Assembly: GCF_001439665.1 (NCBI RefSeq) | Contig: NZ_LMAK01000020.1 | Span: forward strand, 1 to 50,355 | Length of the DNA: 50,355 bases | Source of the DNA: Formosa algae | Lineage (GTDB): Bacteria; Bacteroidota; Bacteroidia; Flavobacteriales; Flavobacteriaceae | Direction: 5' to 3' | Shown: piece by piece, positions 15,380-24,476 of the stretch | How positions within the stretch are numbered: the first letter of the stretch is position 1 | How the letters are laid out: every line of letters starts with the position of its first letter | Notes under the pieces: model-generated | Told to the model about the DNA's origin: nothing | Databases searched by the model: none | What the model saw: the letters and a program-made list of their open reading frames with translations, nothing else | Translations under genes and position numbers: made by a program

Positions 15380-17731
15380 ATGAAAATCCTCCTCAAAAAA
15401 TGTAGTGTGTATTCCCTCCTATTATTATGTACTATAATTCAGGCTCAGAATACAGAGACCGTATTATCAGGTAATGTCACAGACACCCAAAACAATCCCA
15501 TTGAATTTGCACATTTAGAATTAGTAGGTTCTAAAGCCAAAACCATTTCAGATGAAAATGGGTTTTACAAATTTGTAAATCCTACAGCTGGAACCTTTCT
15601 ATTAAGAGTGTCTTATATGGGAAAAGATACGTTTACTAAACGTGTACAAATTATTAAAGACTCTGCTAATCAATTAGATATTGAATTAATAAATAAAGAA
15701 GAAAATTTAGATGAAATAGTCATCACCGGCGATAAAATGCCCGCTATTGCAAAAGCGAATTCAGAATATGTAGCAAGATTACCCATTTCTAACATCGAGA
15801 ATCCGCAAGTCTATATTACTGTATCACAAGACCTCATGGAAGCCCAAAGTGTAACAGATTTAGATGGCGCTTTAAAAAATGTGGTTGGTGCGGGTGTGCC
15901 TGTGCGATTCGATCAAAACAGAATCACGTTCTTATCTAGAGGATTTCAAGTAGAACCTAAAATACGTAATGGATTAACCACTTTTAATCAAAATGCATTA
16001 GATCCTGTAAATTTAGAGCGTATTGAAGTACTAAAAGGCCCATCGGCTACCTTATTTGGAAGTTCTGAAGTGTCTTATGGTGGCTTATTAAATAGAGTAA
16101 CTAAAAAACCACATGATAATTTTGGTGGTGCCGTAGCTTATAATGGTGGAAGCTGGAATTTAAACCGACTAACTTTTGATGTAAATACGCCGGTTAACTC
16201 GTCTAAATCTTTATTGTTTAGAGTAAATGGTGCCGTACACGGCGAAAAGAGTTTTCAGGATGCTGGATTTTTCAACAACACCGCTTTTACACCGTCACTA
16301 ACCTATACGCTTAGTGCCAATACCACTTTACATTTCGATTTGGAGTATACTAAGTCTAAAGGAACTTCTCCTGTTAGACATAATCCAGATACTGGAGATC
16401 TTTCTGAACGCAGTGCTGAAGATTTTCTAGCATATTATAATACGTCTTATACTTCTAACGACATCTTTTACGAAACAGAAAACATTGATATTTTTGGTGA
16501 AATCAGACATAAACTCTCCGATACTTGGACATCGTCTACCAGTTTTGCCAGAACAAGTGTCTTTCATGATGGCTATACCTCTCGTATTGATGGCCGCTCA
16601 GAAAACACTTTTAGAGCACGTGTAAACTCTGGATATTATGGGTATAATTCTACTAATATTCAGCAAAACTTTACTGGTGAATTTAATTTAGGTTCACTAA
16701 AAAACAGAATGGTTGTTGGGGTTAATTATTATAATTACCACCAAGATCGTGATATATCATATATCAATACGTCAGAATTTGAATACGGTAGCGCCGACTA
16801 TTATAACGAATTTAATAAAGCTTATATAGATGCAGAAATGAGCAATGGTACCAGAACGCTTAGAAATCAAACAACCAATACATATAGTGCTTATGTCTCT
16901 GACGTTATTAATATTTCAGACCGTTTATTAGCCATGTTAAGTCTGCGTTTTGATCGTTTTAATGATGAAGGCACAAATAACATGCTTACAGGTGAAAGTG
17001 ATGGTACATATAATCAGAATGCGCTATCTCCTAAATTAGGATTGGTATATGAAGTGATTCCTGATCAAGTATCGGCTTTCGGAAATTATATGAACGGTTT
17101 TACCAATCAGAATGGCACTGGGGCAGATGGCAATAGTTTTGATCCTGAACATGCGAATCAGTTTGAGGGTGGACTTAAATTTAATGTATTAAAACATAAA
17201 ATTTCAGGGTCTATTAGTTATTACAATATCGACGTGAAGAATATTGTACGTGAAGATCCGGATGATAGTGATTTTGATATTCAGGATGGCGGACAAACTA
17301 GTAAGGGAATAGAAGTAGAATTTATTGCCAATCCCCTACCTCAATTAAACCTAATTTTTGGATATGCTTATAATAAAAGTGAATTACAAAATACGGAAGA
17401 TGGTGCCGAAGATGGTTTAAGACCAGCAAGTGCAGGTCCGAAATCTTTAGTGAATTGGTGGTTAGATTATACAGTACCATTAAAACATAAAAACAACTTA
17501 GTTTTTGGTTTAGGAGGTAATTACGGAAGTTCGTCTTTTCAAACCAATACTGTTGATGCTACGGTAACCATTCCATCTTATACCGTTTTAGATTTTGGTG
17601 TAACGTACCACGTGAACCGCTTTTCGTTAGGTGTAAAACTAAATAACCTTACAGACGAAACTTATTGGTCTTACCGCTTAGCACCACAAAAGCCACGACA
17701 TCTAGTAGCAAATTTAGGATTCAAATTTTAA
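15380..17731 (+). CDS. TonB-dependent siderophore-type outer-membrane receptor
   Basis: A 783-residue protein. A signal peptide ends at about residue 22 (LLLLCTIIQAQ). Residues 28-110 form a carboxypeptidase-regulatory-like domain (LSGNVTDTQNNPIEFAHLEL). The TonB box area (LDEIVITG) precedes a plug with FLSRGFQVEPKIRNGL and VNLERIEVLKGPSATLFGSS, the wording of FhuA/FecA-type siderophore receptors. The barrel ends NLTDETYWSYRLAPQKPRHL with a terminal Phe. It probably imports a ferric chelate, or, given the Zur-like gene 190 bases upstream, a zinc chelate. The Fur-like motif at its promoter favours iron. The substrate is not readable. Confidence 0.92.
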   Translation: MKILLKKCSVYSLLLLCTIIQAQNTETVLSGNVTDTQNNPIEFAHLELVGSKAKTISDENGFYKFVNPTAGTFLLRVSYMGKDTFTKRVQIIKDSANQLDIELINKEENLDEIVITGDKMPAIAKANSEYVARLPISNIENPQVYITVSQDLMEAQSVTDLDGALKNVVGAGVPVRFDQNRITFLSRGFQVEPKIRNGLTTFNQNALDPVNLERIEVLKGPSATLFGSSEVSYGGLLNRVTKKPHDNFGGAVAYNGGSWNLNRLTFDVNTPVNSSKSLLFRVNGAVHGEKSFQDAGFFNNTAFTPSLTYTLSANTTLHFDLEYTKSKGTSPVRHNPDTGDLSERSAEDFLAYYNTSYTSNDIFYETENIDIFGEIRHKLSDTWTSSTSFARTSVFHDGYTSRIDGRSENTFRARVNSGYYGYNSTNIQQNFTGEFNLGSLKNRMVVGVNYYNYHQDRDISYINTSEFEYGSADYYNEFNKAYIDAEMSNGTRTLRNQTTNTYSAYVSDVINISDRLLAMLSLRFDRFNDEGTNNMLTGESDGTYNQNALSPKLGLVYEVIPDQVSAFGNYMNGFTNQNGTGADGNSFDPEHANQFEGGLKFNVLKHKISGSISYYNIDVKNIVREDPDDSDFDIQDGGQTSKGIEVEFIANPLPQLNLIFGYAYNKSELQNTEDGAEDGLRPASAGPKSLVNWWLDYTVPLKHKNNLVFGLGGNYGSSSFQTNTVDATVTIPSYTVLDFGVTYHVNRFSLGVKLNNLTDETYWSYRLAPQKPRHLVANLGFKF

Positions 17732-17773
17732 ATACATAGCTGACCGGCTATATAAAATGATGGCCAAAAAACA

Positions 17774-17812
17774 ACACGGTATATAAGACAATAGATGTTT
17801 TATATACCGTGT
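17774..17812. terminator. Bidirectional hairpin terminator
   Basis: ACACGGTATATAA (17774-17786) and its exact complement TTATATACCGTGT (17800-17812) form a 13-bp stem with a 13-base loop, placed between two convergent genes. A-rich and T-rich flanks are present on both sides but the T run is short. Confidence 0.75.
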
Positions 17813-17869
17813 TTATATTAAAAGCCTTAAGTTACTGCTAGCGTGCACGCTTAAGAACTGAGAAACAGA

Positions 17870-19360
17870 TTAAATGAAATTATACCACTGACTGTTTTCA
17901 TTATAATCTTCAATTTGAATCACCGTATTTTTTGAATGAAAGGAGTTAATTAAATTTGAAACATCTAGTTTTAATAGCTCTACACAATTTGTAATTAAGT
18001 CTGTTCTAAACCCTTTATCCTGCATATCTAACACAAAATTGATGGAAATGATTCTAGAAAACACTTTTCCTAAATCAATCATTTTTCGTTGTTTCATATC
18101 TATATCTACACTAAAATCGATATAATCTTTAAAATAAGCATACGATTGTGTAGTCAGATTAAATTCTTTTAAGAAGCGGTAAATATTAAACTCTTTTTTG
18201 CGTTTCATGAGTTTAAAAATCATTTCTGTTATTTGAGTATAAAGCATTTCATTAGAGCCTTCAAAAATCTGAAATGCTCTACTATCCATAATACCTCGAC
18301 CTCCAATATTTTCCATTTTAAAACCTTTAGAACCTGATAATTGGGTTAAGGTTTGTGCCGCATCTTGCATAAGATCTGTTACAAAAGCCTTCATGGTGTT
18401 GGCTTCTATTCCGCTATTCGCTAAATCATGATCAATCCCACTATGTGTACTACTTCTATAACACATCGCAGAGGCAATAGTATAAGAACTTTGAATGGTT
18501 GAAATTTGATATTTTACCTGATCTAATTCTATTAGTTTCTTTTGACCCACAACACGTTCTGTACAGTATTTAATAGACTCGTCTAACATGCGTTTTATAA
18601 AACCTAAAGCCATACCAGGAAACTGCATTCTGCTTCGGTGTAACACGTCTAACATCATTTTAACCCCAGAACTGTGCGGTTCTAATTTATAATTTTCAGG
18701 TACCTGTACATCGACTTTATTTTTCCCGTAAGGAATCATATACAATCCTAAGTTGTCGTAATACTCCTCGACTGTTATTTGTTGATTTGGCTGACTAACA
18801 TCACAGATAAAAAAGTCGATATCTCTATTTAAATTTCCATTTGCACTTTTACCACGTGAAGTGATAAGCCAATAATCGGCCATTCCGGTTAAACCTTGCC
18901 AGTGCTTAGTTCCTTTAATAGTATAGCCATCTTCTACTTTTTCGTTATAGGTTTGCATCCCAAGCGCATCACTACCAAAATCGGGTTCGGTAATCATTAA
19001 ACCACCCATGTTTTGCTTTTCTAGAAAGCGTTTAAAAATGGTGCCCTTTACACTTTCATTCGCATATTTTGCTACGGGTTCTAGAAATAAAGCGATATTA
19101 ATCCCAAATGTTAAGGATAACGGTAAAGATTCGTAAGAGGCAGCAGATAGCATTCGCAGGCATTCATTTACTTTAACACCTCGCCCTCCATAATTCTCAG
19201 GAATAGCAACAGATAAAGGCGCCTTTGCCATAATATCTCTTAAAACAACAACTGGAAGTCCGCGTTCTTTACTAAATTGATGTATATCATATCGCTGATG
19301 AAAAACATCTTTTAGTGTATTTTCAAAGTCTTTAATATATTCAGAAAAATCTTTTAGCAT
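17870..19360 (-). CDS. Acyl-CoA dehydrogenase family flavoprotein
   Basis: A 496-residue protein. It has the N-terminal helical domain (LSVAIPENYGGRGVKVNE), the middle beta-domain with MITEPDFGSDALGMQT and the C-terminal domain with GSKGFKMENIGGRGIMDSRAFQIFEGSNEMLYTQI, all hallmark blocks of FAD-dependent acyl-CoA dehydrogenases. The last 120 residues extend beyond the usual core. These enzymes make 2,3-enoyl thioesters; the chain or pathway is not visible and no beta-oxidation partners are adjacent. A Fur-like palindrome upstream and a convergent siderophore receptor raise the possibility of iron-regulated expression or a role in siderophore or lipid tailoring, by inference. It is probably monocistronic. 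Confidence 0.9.
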   Translation of the reverse strand: MLKDFSEYIKDFENTLKDVFHQRYDIHQFSKERGLPVVVLRDIMAKAPLSVAIPENYGGRGVKVNECLRMLSAASYESLPLSLTFGINIALFLEPVAKYANESVKGTIFKRFLEKQNMGGLMITEPDFGSDALGMQTYNEKVEDGYTIKGTKHWQGLTGMADYWLITSRGKSANGNLNRDIDFFICDVSQPNQQITVEEYYDNLGLYMIPYGKNKVDVQVPENYKLEPHSSGVKMMLDVLHRSRMQFPGMALGFIKRMLDESIKYCTERVVGQKKLIELDQVKYQISTIQSSYTIASAMCYRSSTHSGIDHDLANSGIEANTMKAFVTDLMQDAAQTLTQLSGSKGFKMENIGGRGIMDSRAFQIFEGSNEMLYTQITEMIFKLMKRKKEFNIYRFLKEFNLTTQSYAYFKDYIDFSVDIDMKQRKMIDLGKVFSRIISINFVLDMQDKGFRTDLITNCVELLKLDVSNLINSFHSKNTVIQIEDYNENSQWYNFI

Positions 19361-19435
19361 TTTTATATGTATTTGATGATACTTATTATTTTAAATATTG
19401 AGCTAACACAAGAACCATATTTCTCGTAAAAATAA

Positions 19436-19450
19436 TTAGAATTATTCTAA
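19436..19450. promoter_or_regulatory. Fur-like palindrome upstream of the acyl-CoA dehydrogenase gene
   Basis: TTAGAATTATTCTAA is a perfect inverted repeat of 7-1-7 form. A further TATTCTAA half-site lies at 19461-19468. It stands 76 bases before the gene start and shares TTATTCTAAATA with the motif before the siderophore receptor gene. Confidence 0.5.
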
Positions 19451-19619
19451 ATAGTTGAGATATTCTAATTTCTTTCTCAATAATAATATAGTTAAAACAC
19501 ATGCATACTAGACCTATAGGATATATACTGATACAATTGTTTGAGGTTTTAGTGTCATTTTTTTCTGTATTTTATAAAGTTAACACCACTAATTTTTCAA
19601 AACTGTTAGGCAAAAAACC

Positions 19620-20110
19620 GTGTCATTCCAAGTAACCCTATCATTCCGAGGCACGAGGAATCTCATGATTAAGACTCCAAAATAATCCTAACTAACAATC
19701 AAAAGATTCATCACTGCGTTTTGAATGACAGTAATCAATAAATCCTGTAATTACAAGTAATATTGTCATTCCGAGGCATCGAGGAATCTCATCATCAGAA
19801 CTCCAATCCAAAATCCAACTAACATTCATAAGATTCTTCACTGCGTTCTGAATGACAATAATCAATAAATCCTGCCATTACAAATATTCAGTGACATTCC
19901 GAGGACGAGGAATCTCATCATCAGAACTCCAAACATAATCCCAACCAACATTCATAAGATTCTTCACTGCGTTCTGAATGACAATAACCAATAAACCCTA
20001 TCAGTCCAAGTAACCTTGTCATTCCGAGGCGTCGAGGAATCTCATGATTAAGACTCCAAAAATAATCCTAACTAACAATCAAAAGATTCATCACTGTGTT
20101 CTGAATGACA
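19620..20110. repeat. Tandem array of a 126-bp extragenic repeat, family B (left array)
   Basis: Four units begin near 19638, 19764, 19890 and 20017, spaced 126-127 bases. Each runs from TGTCATTCCGAGG with GAGGAATCTCATCAT through AGATTCTTCACTGCGTTCTG to GAATGACA, so the ends are inverted repeats able to form a hairpin. A short degenerate head (GTGTCATTCCAAGTAACC) precedes the first unit. The array ends 15 bases from the end of the gamma-glutamyltransferase gene. Such palindromes are known in Bacteroidetes genomes and give false SERSEESF-like ORFs. Confidence 0.9.
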
Positions 20111-20124
20111 GTGAGCAATATACC

Positions 20125-21810
20125 TTAAAACCCAACAGCTGTATCATCTCCACGTTTATCTGCGCCTCCTTCTAAAGCACCATCTGTAAGCACTTTAATA
20201 GCATCGACTTTACCAATAATTGGTGTGCGTTCTTCATTAATTAAATACCCTTTAGTTTTTAGTGTATCTATTAAACCACTAGAAAACCCGTTAGGCTCAA
20301 ATATAATCTGATCAGGCAACCATTGGTGATGAAATCGCGGTGCATTTACAGCATCTTGCATGCTTAAATTAAACTCATAAACATTAATAATGGTTTGTGC
20401 TACAGCCGTAATTATGGTAGACCCTCCAGGCGTTCCAACAACCATAAATAATTTACCATCTTTCTCAACTATGGTAGGCGTCATACTGCTTAACATACGT
20501 TTTTCAGGCGCAATACTATTTGCTTCGGCTCCAATTAATCCAAACATATTGGGTACACCTGGTTTAGAACTAAAATCGTCCATTTCATTATTCATAAAGA
20601 ACCCTAAGTCGTCTATATATAGTTTAGATCCATAACCCCCATTTAAAGTGGTTGTTGCAGAAACTGCATTTCCATCCTGATCGACTATAGAATAATGAGT
20701 CGTCTCCATGCTTTCATAAATCGCGACATCACCATGACTAACATCTGAAGATAATGTTGCTTTTTCAAAAGAAAAATCAGACATTCTTTCTTTTAAATAA
20801 GTATCATTTAAAAGCATATCGTACGGAATATCTACAAAATCAGGATCGCCTAAATAATAATTTCTATCAGCATAAGCACGTCGAGATGCTTCTGTAAAAA
20901 CTTGAACTGTTTGTGCTGAATTATGACCATATTCGGCAAGATTATAAGGTTCCATCATTTTAAAAATCTGGTTAATAGTCATCCCGCCACTACTTGGTGG
21001 ACTCATAGAAATAATTTTTAATGCTTTATAATCAAACACTATTGGATCCCTCCATTTCGCATCATATTTAGCCAGATCTTCTACGGTTATTAATCCACCG
21101 CGCTCTTGAATAAAAGCGGCTAAGGTTTCTGCCACTAGCCCTTTGTAAAAGCCATCTTTTCCTTCGGCCATAATAATCTCTAAAGTATGGGCTAGCTCTG
21201 GATATGTAATGGTATCTCCCGCTTTAAAGACTTGCGCAAATTTTGTAGTTTCCCCATTAACTTTTATAAATTGTTTTCTAGTGCGTTCTAATCGTTCTGC
21301 TTGCTTATTGGTTACAACAACGCCGTGTTTTGCCAAAGCAATAATTGGTGCCATAATTTCACTTAACGGTAAACTTCCAAATTTTTCATGAACAGCCATA
21401 ACACCAGCCACTGTACCTGGAACTCCGGATGCTGTGGCTCCAGAAGTACTCATTTTAGGAATAACCTGACCCAAAGAGTCTAAATACATATCTTTATGTG
21501 AAGCTAAGGGTGCTTTTTCACGGTAATCCAAAGCGCCTACTTCGCCTCTAGCCGTTCTATACACCATAAATCCGCCACCACCAAGGTTACCAGCAAAGGG
21601 ATAAGCAACGGCTAATGAAAGCTCTGTAGCCACCATGGCATCAAAAGCATTTCCTCCTTTTTTCATGATTTCTACACCAATCTTAGAGGCTTCCTCGCGT
21701 GCAGAAACGACCATGGCTTGTTCTGAAACCAAACCTGTTGGTGTAACGGGTTGTTCTTTACAATTTAAGACTAAGAGTATAAAGGGTATTATATATATAA
21801 ATCTTCTCAT
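20125..21810 (-). CDS. ggt: Gamma-glutamyltransferase, lipoprotein type
   Basis: A 561-residue protein. The N-terminus MRRFIYIIPFILLVLNCKEQ has a lipobox-like LVLNC, so the protein is likely anchored facing the periplasm. Family blocks run in order: GGNAFDAMVATELSLAVAYP, GGGGFMVYR, DYREKAP, MSPPSSGG and the maturation site ETTHYSIVDQDGNAVSATTT, where the first Thr of THYS is the autocatalytic nucleophile. A late GTPGGSTIITAV block completes the small subunit. It cleaves or transfers gamma-glutamyl groups from glutathione and other gamma-glutamyl peptides. It is the last gene of the SusC/D-linked peptide locus, 27 bases behind the carboxypeptidase gene. Confidence 0.95.
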   Translation of the reverse strand: MRRFIYIIPFILLVLNCKEQPVTPTGLVSEQAMVVSAREEASKIGVEIMKKGGNAFDAMVATELSLAVAYPFAGNLGGGGFMVYRTARGEVGALDYREKAPLASHKDMYLDSLGQVIPKMSTSGATASGVPGTVAGVMAVHEKFGSLPLSEIMAPIIALAKHGVVVTNKQAERLERTRKQFIKVNGETTKFAQVFKAGDTITYPELAHTLEIIMAEGKDGFYKGLVAETLAAFIQERGGLITVEDLAKYDAKWRDPIVFDYKALKIISMSPPSSGGMTINQIFKMMEPYNLAEYGHNSAQTVQVFTEASRRAYADRNYYLGDPDFVDIPYDMLLNDTYLKERMSDFSFEKATLSSDVSHGDVAIYESMETTHYSIVDQDGNAVSATTTLNGGYGSKLYIDDLGFFMNNEMDDFSSKPGVPNMFGLIGAEANSIAPEKRMLSSMTPTIVEKDGKLFMVVGTPGGSTIITAVAQTIINVYEFNLSMQDAVNAPRFHHQWLPDQIIFEPNGFSSGLIDTLKTKGYLINEERTPIIGKVDAIKVLTDGALEGGADKRGDDTAVGF

Positions 21811-21837
21811 TAGGTTTTCGTTTTGGGTTCTAAAATA

Positions 21838-23154
21838 TTAATTAATTGTTTTAATGTTTTCAAGCATTAGTTTCATAAGCGCATTGGCTCCCATAATGGC
21901 TTTGGTTTTAAGAAAGTCTCTAGAGGTATTGTCGCCCACTTCAAAAACTAAAGCTTCTGCACCATGTTTAACAAAGAAATAATTTCGAGACACTGCTGTA
22001 GGGATTAAGTTATCATTCGGACTAATATTCGGGTCGTAACCTGGAATTTTTTCTTTTAATTGCTCTAACCAATCGGTGACTAAATTAGGCATATTTCCTT
22101 TTAGTTTCGGATCGACCGTATAATAAATATCATCCCAGGTGGAATGGAAATCGATACCGAAATAAAACTTGCCTTGATGTTTTGCGACCACACCTTCCAT
22201 GAAATCTTTTACTGCACGTGTTTCTGGCTGATTGAAGTTAGCCCAATCTCTATTTAAATCTATACCACCTGCATTATGCCTCCAAAATCCACCATCTACT
22301 CCATCAGGATTCATTAAAGGGACCACAAAAGTGGTGAAGGTTTTTCTGAACTTTTTCGCTAATTTAGAATCTGAAGAAAGAGTCTCTACAAAAGCTTTCA
22401 TAGCCAGATAACCTGTAACTTCTGGCGGATGCTGTCTAGAAATAATCATAATCATGTTTTTAGGTGTTTTTTTCCCTACACGAATCATGTTTAATGGCCT
22501 GCCTTCCGTACTACTCCCAATGGTATTTTTGGTAATGTATGAGCGTTGTGTTAAACTATCCATCCAACTATTTACAAGATGTGAATTTTGCAACTCCTGC
22601 CCTGCGACCCATAAAGTATCTGGACTAATATCTAATTGTAATTTAACAGATTTTGGTAAAGCGCGACTGCCAAAGGTTTCATCGCCTTTATCAATAGCCT
22701 CATACCGTAAAGAATCTAAGGTTGTCCAATGTTTACCATCATAACTCAGTTTAGGATAATACCGATGTTTAATAGATTCTTGATAGGTTAATACTAAATT
22801 TATAGTTTGTTTTGAGTTTCCCCAAACTTTAAAAGCGTACCACGGACTCATATTTACGGGCGTATTTTCTGAAGTAATCAAAGCCGTATATGTACTATCA
22901 TTATTTTGAATAATTCCGTTTAATCGAGCACCATCAAAGGTGTTAGAAAAGGTGATGCCATGATCAGGAAAATTATAGTCGCCTTTCCACTGTTTCTGGA
23001 CGGGTTTAGACGTTGTAGGTACAATCTTAATCGGAGGTTGCCCTTTAAATTTTTCTTTTTGTCCAAAACTTATGGCTATTGTAAACAGAAAAACAAATAG
23101 TAAGCCTTGATTCTTAATGCTATACATACTGAAGTAAATGGTCTTATTTTTCAT
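21838..23154 (-). CDS. M14 family zinc carboxypeptidase, exported
   Basis: 438 residues from the ATG at 23154, chosen because it overlaps the amidohydrolase stop by 11 bases; the 17 open codons before it lie deep inside that gene, and an internal ATG at 23127 (MYSIKNQGLLFVFLFTIAIS) gives a cleaner signal peptide. The M14 zinc site is visible as SRQHPPEVTG (His and Glu), the substrate-binding text as NPDGVDGGFWRHNAGGIDLN and RDW, the third zinc ligand as DFHSTWDD, and the catalytic Glu in VFEVGDN. An N-terminal beta domain of about 190 residues is typical of bacterial M14 enzymes. It trims peptides from the C-terminus, probably in the periplasm. Confidence 0.92.
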   Translation of the reverse strand: MKNKTIYFSMYSIKNQGLLFVFLFTIAISFGQKEKFKGQPPIKIVPTTSKPVQKQWKGDYNFPDHGITFSNTFDGARLNGIIQNNDSTYTALITSENTPVNMSPWYAFKVWGNSKQTINLVLTYQESIKHRYYPKLSYDGKHWTTLDSLRYEAIDKGDETFGSRALPKSVKLQLDISPDTLWVAGQELQNSHLVNSWMDSLTQRSYITKNTIGSSTEGRPLNMIRVGKKTPKNMIMIISRQHPPEVTGYLAMKAFVETLSSDSKLAKKFRKTFTTFVVPLMNPDGVDGGFWRHNAGGIDLNRDWANFNQPETRAVKDFMEGVVAKHQGKFYFGIDFHSTWDDIYYTVDPKLKGNMPNLVTDWLEQLKEKIPGYDPNISPNDNLIPTAVSRNYFFVKHGAEALVFEVGDNTSRDFLKTKAIMGANALMKLMLENIKTIN

Positions 23155-24460
23155 GATTAAATTTGTCTGAATACATTTTAAAATTCTCCTGATGCGGGCC
23201 CTCAAGTATTAATTGTTTACCACGAATAAAGGCTAGAGATAAGATATTAGACTGAATATCTAATGCATCACCAGCAGAGACAAATAAACTGGCATCTTTA
23301 CCTACTGCAATGCTCCCTATACGATCATCAATACCTAATATTTTAGCAGGATTTAAGGTAATAGTTTGTAATGCGGTTGCTTTGTCTAAACCAAAGGCAG
23401 CTGCTGTTCCTGCATAAAACGGTAAATTCATAGCGTTCGATAAGGATCCTGAATGATTTAAAGCGACAACAATCCCTGCTTTTATAAGTGTATTAGGTAG
23501 ACTGTAATACATATCGTAATCCATGTCTGGAGATCGTGGTAAATTATAAGTTGGTGGAAGTATCACGGGAATGTCATGTGCTTTTAAAAAAGAGGTGATT
23601 TCTAATACAGAAGCTGAAGCTTCTAACGCTATACGTTTAACTCCAAATTGTTCAGCAAACAGTATGCCTTCAATAATTTCTTTAGATTCCTTGGCATGAA
23701 TGATGAGTGTTTTATCGCCTAAATATAAACCTTCCAAAGCTTCTAGCTTTAAGTTCATCCGCCTCGTTTTAGTATTGTGATAGGTTTTAGATGAAGTAAA
23801 TAAATGATCTAGGGCTTTAAGATGTATGTTATATGACGGATTAGTATTCATTTGCAACGTATTGGTTGCTTCATCTGTTACTGTTTTTAATGAAGACGGC
23901 CAATGTAAATGAATCGCGGCTTCTTTTTTAAATACAGCATCTTGCCAATTCCAACCATCTAATTCCATTACCGCAGAGGTACCAGAAATAATGCCTCTTG
24001 GACGGATTGACTCTACATATAAAATCCCATTAAAACGCAATGTTGGGATGTAACTCGATCCGGTATCGAATGCATAAACGGTATTTAGATTGGGATTAAA
24101 ATCGCCTTCTTCCAAAACATCGTTAGAGTGTGGAACAGCACTTATTTCCTGAATGCCGATAGTCGAATTTAAAAGAATAAAACCTGGATAAACTTGTTGT
24201 CCAGAAATATCCATAATGGTATACATTTTTTTTTCTTCGCCTAGTGCATCCTCAGGACCTAAATAAGTAATTTTTCCTTCAGTAAAACCAACGGCTGTAT
24301 CTTCTAAAACACGTCCGTCTCCGGTGTGTACAGTTCCGCCGACCAACAACACTGGAGCTGTTTGGGACTGTGGCGCAAGTGGTAACTGCCCGTACATGTT
24401 GCTTGAAAATAAAACGGACACCATGACTAGCAAAAGGGTTATGTATGTATAAACTTTCAT
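23144..24460 (-). CDS. Amidohydrolase-like protein lacking the HxH metal motif
   Basis: A 438-residue exported protein (signal peptide to about residue 25). It has the amidohydrolase frame: an N-terminal beta domain (LLVGGTVHTGDGRVLEDTAV), a barrel, and the C-terminal block TLNPAKILGIDDRIGSIAVGKDASLF. However, the position after strand 1, normally PGFIDxHxH, reads YPGFILLNSTIG, with no His. The late metal Asp region (usually SDS) reads ALNHSGSLSN, with no Asp. One His survives in LIIHAKES. It therefore looks catalytically dead, or uses different residues. It lies 16 bases after the 1,003-residue amidohydrolase gene, whose N-terminal half has the same loss, so the two may form a complex with an intact domain. 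Confidence 0.8.
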   Translation of the reverse strand: MKVYTYITLLLVMVSVLFSSNMYGQLPLAPQSQTAPVLLVGGTVHTGDGRVLEDTAVGFTEGKITYLGPEDALGEEKKMYTIMDISGQQVYPGFILLNSTIGIQEISAVPHSNDVLEEGDFNPNLNTVYAFDTGSSYIPTLRFNGILYVESIRPRGIISGTSAVMELDGWNWQDAVFKKEAAIHLHWPSSLKTVTDEATNTLQMNTNPSYNIHLKALDHLFTSSKTYHNTKTRRMNLKLEALEGLYLGDKTLIIHAKESKEIIEGILFAEQFGVKRIALEASASVLEITSFLKAHDIPVILPPTYNLPRSPDMDYDMYYSLPNTLIKAGIVVALNHSGSLSNAMNLPFYAGTAAAFGLDKATALQTITLNPAKILGIDDRIGSIAVGKDASLFVSAGDALDIQSNILSLAFIRGKQLILEGPHQENFKMYSDKFNHEK

Positions 24461-24476
24461 AATTTAAATGTTTTTG

